Source of the DNA: Microbacterium terricola
GTDB taxonomy: Bacteria; Actinomycetota; Actinomycetes; Actinomycetales; Microbacteriaceae
Assembly: GCF_027943945.1 (NCBI RefSeq)
Contig: NZ_AP027141.1
Location: 1,302,001 to 1,366,000, forward strand
DNA: 64,000 nucleotides
Reading direction: 5' to 3'
Shown piece after piece: positions 57,676 to 64,000 of the stretch (positions within the stretch are counted from its first letter, which is position 1; each line of letters begins with the position of its first letter). The notes under the pieces were generated by a model. It was not told the origin of the DNA, made no database searches, and saw only the letters and a list, made by a program, of their open reading frames with translations. Position numbers and translations under genes: made by a program.

Positions 57676-59061
57676 ATGGACGAACGAGAACGCGCCCTCG
57701 GCGCTGCGCGGTCAGCCGCGCTCGAGTTCCTCGCCGGCCTCGATGATCGCCCCGTCTGGCCTCGCGCGACCCTCGACGACATGCTGGCGGAGTTCGGCGG
57801 CCCGCTCGCCGACACGGGTGTCGACGCGGAGACCCTGGTGACCGACCTCGCCGCCCGGGCGACGCCCGGACTCGTCGGCATCCCGGGCGGTCGGTTCTTC
57901 GGATTCGTGATCGGCGGCACCCTGCCCGCGGCCCTCGCGGCCGACTGGCTCGTCTCGGCCTGGGATCAGAACTCCGGCTCGAGCACCATGACGACCGCGA
58001 CGGTAGCCCTCGAGCGCATCGCGGGCGCCTGGATCTGCGACCTGCTCGGGCTGCCTGCCACCGCTTCGGTCGGGTTCGTCACGGGTGCGCAGATGTCGAA
58101 CTGGGTGTGCCTGTCGATCGCGCAGCACGCGGTGCTGCGGCGCGCCGGCTGGGATCTGACCCGAGCGGGCCTGCGCGGCGCGCCGCCCGTGCGGGTCATC
58201 GTCGGCGCCCACCGGCACGGCTCGATAGACCGGGCGCTGCGCTTCTGCGGGATCGGGGCCGACGAGATCACCGTCGTGCCGGCCGATGCCGAGGGGCGGA
58301 TGCTGCCCGCCGGCCTGGTCGCCGCGCTCGCGGGGGCATCCGGCATCCCGACGATCGTCTGCCTGCAGGCGGGCGAAGTGCACACGGGCGCGTTCGATCC
58401 GGTGGCCGAGCTCGTGCCGCTCGCCAAGGAGCACGGCGTCTGGGTGCACATCGACGGCGCGTTCGGACTGTGGGCGGCGGCTTCTCCCGCACTGCATCAC
58501 CTCACCGACGGGATCGGCGGCGCGGACTCGTGGACCACCGACGCCCACAAGACGCTCAACGTGCCGTACGACTGCGGCATGGCGATCGTCCGGGACCCGG
58601 CCGACTCCATCGCCATGTTCCGCACCGGCGGCGACTACCTCGTGTTCACGAGCCTCGACCCGTGGGACGTCACGCCCGAGCTGTCTCGCCGTGCGCGCGG
58701 CGTGCCGGTGTGGGCGGCGCTCCGATCGCTCGGCCGAGAGGGCGCGGCCGCCCTCGTCGACCGGCTGCACGCGAACGCGCGGCGCCTCGAAGCCGGGCTA
58801 GGTCGTGTGCCGGGGATCACCGTCGTCCACGAGGTGGTCTACACGCAGGTCATGTTCCGGCTCGACGACGACGACGCGACCAGGGCGCTGGGCGCCGCGA
58901 TCCTCGCGGACGGGACGGCGGCGCTGACCGGAGCCGAGTGGGACGGGCACCCGACGCTGCGCTGCTCGATGTCGTCGTGGGCGACGACGGAAGATGACAT
59001 CGACCGCACCGTGGCGGCGATCGCACGACTGGCCGAGGAGCAGGTCAGCCGAGGATCTTGA
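57676..59061 (+). CDS. group II pyridoxal-phosphate-dependent decarboxylase
   Basis: 461 residues, fold type I. The PLP lysine is Lys292 in TTDAHKTLN. FVTGAQMSNW holds the cofactor phosphate side, AHRHGSIDRAL the ring-stacking His, and HIDGAFGLW the Asp that contacts the pyridine nitrogen. The family includes aromatic amino acid, glutamate and diaminobutyrate decarboxylases; this sequence cannot be assigned a substrate with confidence. The ATG at 57676 is preferred over one 12 codons upstream. Its stop overlaps the convergent DUF1697 gene by 17 bases. It stands next to PLP biosynthesis genes, perhaps by chance. Confidence 0.87.
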   Translation: MDERERALGAARSAALEFLAGLDDRPVWPRATLDDMLAEFGGPLADTGVDAETLVTDLAARATPGLVGIPGGRFFGFVIGGTLPAALAADWLVSAWDQNSGSSTMTTATVALERIAGAWICDLLGLPATASVGFVTGAQMSNWVCLSIAQHAVLRRAGWDLTRAGLRGAPPVRVIVGAHRHGSIDRALRFCGIGADEITVVPADAEGRMLPAGLVAALAGASGIPTIVCLQAGEVHTGAFDPVAELVPLAKEHGVWVHIDGAFGLWAAASPALHHLTDGIGGADSWTTDAHKTLNVPYDCGMAIVRDPADSIAMFRTGGDYLVFTSLDPWDVTPELSRRARGVPVWAALRSLGREGAAALVDRLHANARRLEAGLGRVPGITVVHEVVYTQVMFRLDDDDATRALGAAILADGTAALTGAEWDGHPTLRCSMSSWATTEDDIDRTVAAIARLAEEQVSRGS

Positions 59062-59578
59062 CCAGGGTGCGCAGATTGCGATTGGTGGTGCGGCTCTTGA
59101 ACGTCTTCTTGGCGAGCACCTTCGCGAAGGCGGTATCGGTGGTGGAGCCCTTCGCCGGATTCCAGTAGACGACGCCTGGCCCTTCGGCGACCGGATCCAC
59201 GTCTGCGTCGAGCGATGCCGCGGCAGAGGTGAGCTCGCCGAGGGTGTCGGCGTCGACGCAGAAGACCACCCACGGCTGCCTGCCGTCGTCGGACGCGTCG
59301 AACGGGAACCCCGCGATCGCCGCACGCAGCTCGTCACGTGTGACGAGGAGGATCCAGGCGTCGTAGCCGAAGCGGTCGGCCAGGCCCTTCTCGATGGAGG
59401 CCTTGAGCGGCCCGCGGCGGGAGGGTGCAGCATCCGCCTCGAACCGGACATTGCCGCTCGCGAGCACGGTGCGCACGTCCTTCAGTCCGAGCTCGGTGAA
59501 CAGCGCAGCCAGGTCGGCGCTGCGGACGGTGATCCCGCCCACGTTCACTCCGCGCAGGAGCGCGATCCACTCGGTCAC
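59045..59578 (-). CDS. DUF1697 protein
   Basis: 177 residues. It begins with the family signature WIALLRGVNVGG, then TELGLKDVRTVLASGNVRFEA (split) and WVVFCVD; the C-terminus AKVLAKKTFKSRTTNRNLRTL is also typical. DUF1697 proteins are cytosolic and uncharacterised. The GTG at 59578 is taken as start because it gives the standard N-terminus and has a TAGCCT box seven bases upstream; an in-frame ATG seven codons earlier adds non-family residues. Confidence 0.88.
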   Translation of the reverse strand: MTEWIALLRGVNVGGITVRSADLAALFTELGLKDVRTVLASGNVRFEADAAPSRRGPLKASIEKGLADRFGYDAWILLVTRDELRAAIAGFPFDASDDGRQPWVVFCVDADTLGELTSAAASLDADVDPVAEGPGVVYWNPAKGSTTDTAFAKVLAKKTFKSRTTNRNLRTLVKILG

Positions 59579-59585
59579 GCCCGTC

Positions 59586-59591
59586 AGGCTA
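59586..59591 (-). promoter_or_regulatory. -10 box of the DUF1697 gene overlapping the pdxT stop
   Basis: TAGCCT on the minus strand; its TAG (59591-59589) is the stop codon of pdxT. Seven bases separate it from the DUF1697 GTG. Confidence 0.5.
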
Positions 59592-60176
59592 CGCCGCACG
59601 CACGACAGCGAGGAAGCGCTCGTGGAAGCGCGTCTCCCCCGACACCTCTGGATGGAAGGAGGTGCCGAGCAGAGGCCCCTGCTGCACGGCCACGACGCCG
59701 CCGTCCGGCAGCGTCGCGATCGCCGTCGCGCGCTCGCCGACGTGGGTGATGAGCGGCGCGCGGATGAACGTCGCGTGCACGGGCGGCCCGTCGAAGCCGT
59801 CGACCCCGAGGGTCGTCTCGAACGAGTCCACCTGGCTGCCGAAGGCGTTGCGGGCGACGACGACGTCCAGGCCGCCGAACGTCTCCTGGCCGTCGATCGC
59901 GCCGGTGATCCGGTCGGCGAGCAGGATGAGGCCGGCGCACGTGCCGTAGACCGGCAGGCCGGCGGCGATCGCGTTGCGGATCGGATGCTGCATCCCGAAC
60001 GTGCGGGACAGCTTGTCGATGACGCTCGACTCTCCGCCGGGGATCACCAGCCCCTGCACGGCGGCGAGCTCGTCCGGGCGTCGCACCAGGCTGACGTCCG
60101 CGCCGAGCTCGGTGAGCACGCGCGCGTGCTCACGCACATCGCCCTGCAGGGCGAGGACGCCGACCCTAGGACTCAT
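59589..60176 (-). CDS. pdxT: pyridoxal 5'-phosphate synthase glutaminase subunit
   Basis: 195 residues. It hydrolyses glutamine and channels ammonia to PdxS. The catalytic triad is Cys80 in YGTCAG, His175 and Glu177 in SFHPE; PGGESS is the oxyanion-side loop. The ATG is preceded by GGAGCAGGGAGC. It lies 48 bases after pdxS. Confidence 0.95.
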   Translation of the reverse strand: MSPRVGVLALQGDVREHARVLTELGADVSLVRRPDELAAVQGLVIPGGESSVIDKLSRTFGMQHPIRNAIAAGLPVYGTCAGLILLADRITGAIDGQETFGGLDVVVARNAFGSQVDSFETTLGVDGFDGPPVHATFIRAPLITHVGERATAIATLPDGGVVAVQQGPLLGTSFHPEVSGETRFHERFLAVVRAA

Positions 60177-60224
60177 GCTCCCTGCTCCTTGGAACGAGTA
60201 GCGGGCGCAGCCCGCGTATCGAGA

Positions 60225-61115
60225 TCACCAGCCGCGCTCGGCGAGGCGGTGCGGCGCCGGCAGGTCGGACACGTTGATGCCGACCATGGCCTCGCCGAGT
60301 CCGCGCGACACCTCGGCGACGACCTTCGGGTCGTCGAAGAAGGTCGTCGCCTTCACGATCGCCGCTGCGCGCTCAGCCGGGTTGCCCGACTTGAAGATGC
60401 CGGACCCGACGAAGACGCCGTCGGCGCCGAGCTGCATCATCATCGCCGCGTCCGCGGGGGTCGCGACGCCGCCGGCGACGAACAGCACGACCGGCAGGGC
60501 GCCGGTCTCGGCGACCTCGGCGACGAGCTCGTACGGCGCCTGCAGCTCCTTCGCGGCGACGTACAGCTCGTCCTTCGTCATCGAGCGCAGCACGTTGATC
60601 TCGCTGGTGATCTTGCGGATGTGCTTGGTGGCCTCCGACACGTCGCCGGTGCCCGCCTCGCCCTTCGAGCGGATCATGGCGGCGCCCTCGTTGATGCGGC
60701 GGAGCGCCTCGCCGAGGTTGGTCGCACCGCAGACGAACGGCACCGTGTAGCCCCACTTGTCGATGTGGTTGACGTAGTCGGCGGGCGAGAGCACCTCGGA
60801 CTCGTCGATGTAGTCGACACCGAGCTCCTGCAGGATCTGCGCCTCGACGAAGTGGCCGATGCGGGCCTTGGCCATCACCGGGATCGAGACCGCCTCGATG
60901 ATCGAGTCGATCATGTCGGGGTCGCTCATGCGCGAGACGCCGCCTTCGGCGCGGATGTCGGCCGGCACGCGCTCGAGCGCCATGACGGCGACGGCGCCGG
61001 CGTCTTCGGCGATCTTCGCCTGATCGGCGGTGACGACGTCCATGATGACGCCGCCCTTGAGCATCTCGGCGAGACCGCGCTTGACGCGGGAGGATCCGGT
61101 GGTGGGCGTGGACAT
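60225..61115 (-). CDS. pdxS: pyridoxal 5'-phosphate synthase, lyase subunit
   Basis: 296 residues, a (beta/alpha)8 barrel that builds PLP from ribose 5-phosphate, glyceraldehyde 3-phosphate and ammonia. Active-site residues: Asp26 (VIMDVV), Lys83 (VMAKARIGH) and Lys151 ([10 protein letters not shown]). The ATG at 61115 follows AAGGAG by 6 bases; 18 upstream codons lie in the promoter region. Divergent from pdxR, with a shared regulatory interval. Confidence 0.97.
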   Translation of the reverse strand: MSTPTTGSSRVKRGLAEMLKGGVIMDVVTADQAKIAEDAGAVAVMALERVPADIRAEGGVSRMSDPDMIDSIIEAVSIPVMAKARIGHFVEAQILQELGVDYIDESEVLSPADYVNHIDKWGYTVPFVCGATNLGEALRRINEGAAMIRSKGEAGTGDVSEATKHIRKITSEINVLRSMTKDELYVAAKELQAPYELVAEVAETGALPVVLFVAGGVATPADAAMMMQLGADGVFVGSGIFKSGNPAERAAAIVKATTFFDDPKVVAEVSRGLGEAMVGINVSDLPAPHRLAERGW

Positions 61116-61188
61116 GCGAGGCTCCTTCTTTGACCTAGGCCAAAAGATAGCATGTCCCACCTCGTACACTTGCCGCAGGGAGGCTCAG
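61116..61188. promoter_or_regulatory. pdxS-pdxR intergenic control region
   Basis: A near-perfect 14-base palindrome TTGACCTAGGCCAA lies at 61130-61143 (one mismatched pair). A minus-strand -10 candidate for pdxS is TATCTT (61149-61144), so the palindrome covers the predicted pdxS start point. A plus-strand -10 candidate for pdxR is TACACT (61165-61170). The regulator encoded to the right is the likely binder. Confidence 0.5.
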
Positions 61189-62520
61189 ATGACGGTGCAG
61201 AGCGAGATCGCGGGGGCGTCCGCATCCGAGATCGTCGAGAGCGTGCGCGAGCAGCGCGAACGTGGGCTGCTGCGGCCCGGTGACGCACTCCCGCCGGTCC
61301 GAGCGCTCGCCGAGCGGCTCGGCGTCAACCGCAACACCGTGATGGCGGCCTACCGTCAGCTCGCTCTCGCGGGCCTGGTCACCTCGAAGGGCCGCGGCGG
61401 CACGAGGATCGCCGACCCCGACCCGATCGCACAGGAGGGCTACGCGGCCGACACGGTGCTGCGCGACGTGGGCACGGGCAACCCCGACCCCGACCTCATC
61501 CCCGACCCGTCGGCCGCCCTCGCCGGCATGGCGGGCCGGCCGGTGCTGTACGGCGAGCCCGTGATCGACCGGGCGCTCGAGGGCTGGGCGCATGACTGGA
61601 TGCGCGCGGCCGTCGACCCCGCGCTCGAGCTGCGGCTCACCGTCACCAGCGGCGCCTCCGACGCGATCGAGCGGCTGCTCACCCAGACGCTCACGCGCGA
61701 CGACGCGGTCGCGCTGGAGGACCCGTGCTTCCTGCCGAGCATGAACACGGTGCGGCTCGGCGGCTACCGCACCGTCCCGGTCCCGGTGGACTCCGAGGGG
61801 ATGACGGTGGCGGGCCTGCAGGCAGCGCTCGAGGCGGGGGTGCGCGCGGTCGTCTGCACGCCGCGGGCGCAGAATCCGACCGGTGCGAGCCTCAGCGCCG
61901 CGCGGGCGGTGGCACTGCGGGCGCTCCTCGCCGACCACCCGTACGTGCTCGTCATCGAAGACGACCACTTCTCGATGCTCTCGTCACGTCCGTACCACTC
62001 GCTGATCGGCCCGCAGCAGCTGCGCTGGGCACTGATCCGCTCGGTCTCGAAGTTCCTCGGGCCCGACATGTGCCTGGCGGTCACCGCATCCGATCCGGAG
62101 ACCGCCGAGCGGCTCGCGATGCGGCTGAGCCCCGGCACGATCTGGGTCAGCCACCTGCTGCAGCGACTCGCGCACACGCTCGTGAGCGACGCGGACGTGC
62201 TCGAGCGCATCCGCGCGGCCGCGGCGCACTACGCCGATCGCAACGCGGCGTTCGCCGGGAGGCTGTCCGCCCACGGCCTGCCGACCGAGGTCGGCGACGG
62301 CCTCAACCTGTGGGTGCCGCTGCCGGTGCCCGCCCGCGGCGTGACCGCCCAGCTGATGCGCCGCGGCTGGCTCGCACGCCCCGGCGACGAGTTCGTGCTC
62401 GCCGACGCCGCGGCCGCGAGCCACCTGCGCCTGACGGTGCACGACCTCGACGACGACGACGCCGAACGGCTGGCGCGGGACGTGGCAGCCGCGGTGTCCG
62501 CCGTCTCGCGCGTGGGATGA
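61189..62520 (+). CDS. pdxR: MocR/GntR-type regulator of PLP synthesis
   Basis: 443 residues. An N-terminal winged helix (about 5-75: RGLLRPGDALPPVRALAERLGVNRNTVMAAYRQL, split here) is fused to a fold type I aminotransferase-like domain (about 90-440). The PLP-binding lysine is present at Lys288 (RSVSKFLG), with TPRAQNPTG and EDDHFSML in place. MocR proteins of this kind sense PLP and control pdxST; the divergent position to pdxS strongly supports that role. A GCAGGGAGG site lies 5 bases before the ATG. Confidence 0.9.
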   Translation: MTVQSEIAGASASEIVESVREQRERGLLRPGDALPPVRALAERLGVNRNTVMAAYRQLALAGLVTSKGRGGTRIADPDPIAQEGYAADTVLRDVGTGNPDPDLIPDPSAALAGMAGRPVLYGEPVIDRALEGWAHDWMRAAVDPALELRLTVTSGASDAIERLLTQTLTRDDAVALEDPCFLPSMNTVRLGGYRTVPVPVDSEGMTVAGLQAALEAGVRAVVCTPRAQNPTGASLSAARAVALRALLADHPYVLVIEDDHFSMLSSRPYHSLIGPQQLRWALIRSVSKFLGPDMCLAVTASDPETAERLAMRLSPGTIWVSHLLQRLAHTLVSDADVLERIRAAAAHYADRNAAFAGRLSAHGLPTEVGDGLNLWVPLPVPARGVTAQLMRRGWLARPGDEFVLADAAAASHLRLTVHDLDDDDAERLARDVAAAVSAVSRVG

Positions 62521-62527
62521 TCGAGCG

Positions 62528-63379
62528 GTGAAGATCCTCTCGATCCAGTCGGCCGTCGCGTACGGTCACGTCGGAAACTCCGCCGCCGTCTTCCCGCTGC
62601 AGCGCATCGGCGTCGAGGTGCTGCCGGTCTACACGGTGAACTTCTCGAACCACACCGGATACGGCGCGTGGCGCGGTCCGCTCATCTCCCCCGACGACGT
62701 GCGCGAGGTCATCACCGGCATCGAGGAGCGCGGCGTCCTCCCGGAGATCGACGTCGTCCTTTCCGGCTACCAGGGCGGCGAGGGCATCGGCGACGTCATC
62801 CTCGACGCGGTCGCGCGGGTCAAGGCCGCGAACCCCGACGCCGTGTACGCGTGCGACCCCGTGATGGGCAACGCGAAGTCCGGATGCTTCGTGGCTCCGG
62901 CCATTCCCGTGCTGCTGCGCGAGCGCGTGGTGCCGGCCGCCGACATCATCACCCCGAACCAGTTCGAACTCGGCTTCCTGACCGAGACCGAGCCGGCCGA
63001 CCTGGCGTCGACCCTCGCGTCAGCCGACCTCGCGCGCGACATGGGCCCGCGGACCGTGCTCGTCACGAGCGTCGAGCGCCCCGACCGGCCCACGGGCACG
63101 ATCGAGATGCTCGCGGTGACCGACGACGGCGCGTGGATCGTGCAGACGCCGCACATCCCGATGAAGGCGAACGGGTCGGGCGATGTGACGGCCGCGCTGT
63201 TCACCGCGCACTACCTTGCCAGCGGCGATGCCGCCGATGCCCTGGCGCGGACGACGTCGAGCGTGTTCGACCTGCTCACCCGCACGCACGTGTCCGGTCA
63301 GCGCGAGCTGCAGCTGATCGAGGCGCAGGAGTCCTACGCGCACCCGAGCATGCAGTTCGAGGTCACCCAGGTCCGCTGA
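62528..63379 (+). CDS. pdxY: pyridoxal kinase
   Basis: 283 residues of the ribokinase superfamily. It phosphorylates pyridoxal in B6 salvage. MKILSIQSAVAYGHVGNSAA binds substrate, YACDPVMGN and ITPNQFELGFLT line the ATP side, and MKANGSGDVTAALF contains the catalytic Asp (about residue 219). The GTG lies seven bases after pdxR without a ribosome site, so it is either coupled or leaderless (GATGAT box six bases upstream). With pdxS, pdxT and pdxR it completes a B6 locus. Confidence 0.94.
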   Translation: MKILSIQSAVAYGHVGNSAAVFPLQRIGVEVLPVYTVNFSNHTGYGAWRGPLISPDDVREVITGIEERGVLPEIDVVLSGYQGGEGIGDVILDAVARVKAANPDAVYACDPVMGNAKSGCFVAPAIPVLLRERVVPAADIITPNQFELGFLTETEPADLASTLASADLARDMGPRTVLVTSVERPDRPTGTIEMLAVTDDGAWIVQTPHIPMKANGSGDVTAALFTAHYLASGDAADALARTTSSVFDLLTRTHVSGQRELQLIEAQESYAHPSMQFEVTQVR

Positions 63380-63392
63380 GCCCTCCCCCCGG

Positions 63393-63929
63393 TCAGGCCG
63401 GCCAGGCGGCCGCGACCGCCTCGCGCACCTCGCCGAGCAGCTGCGGCAGGGCCTTCGTCCTGGCGATGATCGGGAAGAAGTTCGCGTCCGCCGCCCAGCG
63501 CGGCACGATGTGCTGGTGCAGATGCTCGTCGACGCCGGCACCGGCGACGGCGCCCTGGTTCATGCCGATGTTGAATCCGTCGCACCGCGCGATCTCGCGC
63601 AGCACCTGCATCCCCGTCTGCGTCAGCGCGCCGATCTCGGCGACCTCTTCCGGCGTCGCCTGGTCGTAGGTGGGGATGTGCCGGTACGGGCAGACGAGCA
63701 GGTGCCCTGAGTTGTACGGGAACAGGTTCAGGAGCACGTACGCAGTCTCGCCGCGGTGCACGATCAGGCCGTCCGTGTCGGACTTGCCGGGCGCCGCGCA
63801 GAACGGGCAGTCCGCGCGCATGGCGTCGGCGCCGGCGTTGATGTACGCCATGCGGTGCGGCGTCCACAGGCGCTGGAACCCGTCGGGCACACCGGCGAGC
63901 GATGCGGCGTCGACGAGCTCCTCGGTCAC
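63393..63929 (-). CDS. HIT domain nucleotide hydrolase/transferase
   Basis: 178 residues. The histidine triad is EHLHQHIVPRW (about 145-155), the AP4A phosphorylase / HIT form with the nucleophile in the middle His. CPFCAAPGKSDTDGLIVHRG near residue 41 and RHIPTYDQATPEE in the middle are family features, the first giving a possible zinc site. A member of this group lies next to thrS in M. tuberculosis (Rv2613c). The GTG overlaps the thrS stop by four bases. Confidence 0.92.
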   Translation of the reverse strand: MTEELVDAASLAGVPDGFQRLWTPHRMAYINAGADAMRADCPFCAAPGKSDTDGLIVHRGETAYVLLNLFPYNSGHLLVCPYRHIPTYDQATPEEVAEIGALTQTGMQVLREIARCDGFNIGMNQGAVAGAGVDEHLHQHIVPRWAADANFFPIIARTKALPQLLGEVREAVAAAWPA

Positions 63930-64000
63930 GCCAGGTCCTCCGCGGAGTTCACGAGCACCTTGCCGTCGATCGCCGCGCGGATGAGCGCCACGGCGTCGTC
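63926..64000 (-). CDS. thrS: threonyl-tRNA synthetase, C-terminal end (partial)
   Basis: The last 24 codons of a gene running out of the window. The translation ALIRAAIDGKVLVNSAEDL and its position directly before the HIT gene, with a GTGA overlap, match the C-terminus of ThrS in actinobacteria. Too short for an independent assignment; synteny carries most of the weight. Confidence 0.65.
   Translation of the reverse strand, partial: DDAVALIRAAIDGKVLVNSAEDLA

Overview
The window is high-GC DNA (roughly 70 % by eye) with tightly packed genes, frequent ATGA/GTGA start-stop overlaps and many GTG starts. The gene order follows the actinobacterial backbone known from Mycobacterium tuberculosis: pyrR-pyrB-pyrC-(PH-like protein)-carA-carB-pyrF-gmk-rpoZ, then metK-priA-fmt-rsmB-rpe-his; nusB-efp-aroQ ... 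aroB-aroK-aroC-aroE-mltG-ruvX-alaS; relA-secF-secD-yajC-ruvB-ruvA-ruvC-yebC; pdxT-pdxS ... HIT-thrS. Protein details (HGxxPAAW protein, Trp-associated membrane protein, leaderless starts, the Gmk fusion) point to the family Microbacteriaceae, most likely Microbacterium or a close relative. The genus is an inference.

Layout. 1-5073: end of a trp/his region (HGxxPAAW membrane protein, an inserted secreted protein, TrpM-like protein, hisI, hisF, hisG, hisE, rpe). 5103-11591: DUF3060 lipoprotein, rsmB, fmt, helicase-motif-less priA, metK, rpoZ. 11663-21191: a guanylate kinase fused to an actinobacterial integration host factor (MihF) domain, then the pyrimidine operon, all on the minus strand. 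21323-22464: a PadR regulator with a membrane partner under a palindromic operator. 22500-22558: a long inverted repeat. 22574-27584: small PsiE-like membrane protein, a metallo-beta-lactamase/Rieske fusion, and a SNF2 helicase. 27589-38237: nusB, efp and the shikimate genes, interrupted by a quinate/shikimate catabolic module (QuiC-HPPD fusion, TetR, second AroE, MFS permease). 38231-44108: mltG, ruvX, alaS, an Ala-rich membrane protein, rpsD. 44108-48136: rarA, a small membrane protein, a DUF349 protein with a DNA minisatellite, an AbiEi-like protein. 48106-56782: Rel, SecF/SecD/YajC, RuvB/A/C, YebC. 56793-59578: hemerythrin-like protein, PLP decarboxylase, DUF1697. 59589-63379: PLP biosynthesis and salvage (pdxT, pdxS, pdxR, pdxY). 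63393-64000: a HIT protein and the end of thrS.

How the parts fit. Most of the window is housekeeping: de novo pyrimidine synthesis, histidine, chorismate, translation start and elongation factors, Sec export, Holliday-junction processing, stringent response and vitamin B6. Accessory content sits as short insertions in this backbone. The best candidate for a distinct regulated system is 29125-33975. It carries a shikimate/quinate permease, a dehydrogenase and a 3-dehydroshikimate dehydratase, and aroQ follows in the same direction. Together they would convert imported shikimate or quinate to protocatechuate. Two nearly identical 20-bp palindromes sit at the two promoters, most simply as TetR operators. 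No rRNA, tRNA, CRISPR array, prophage or insertion sequence was recognised, and no gene-free stretch exceeds 300 bases.
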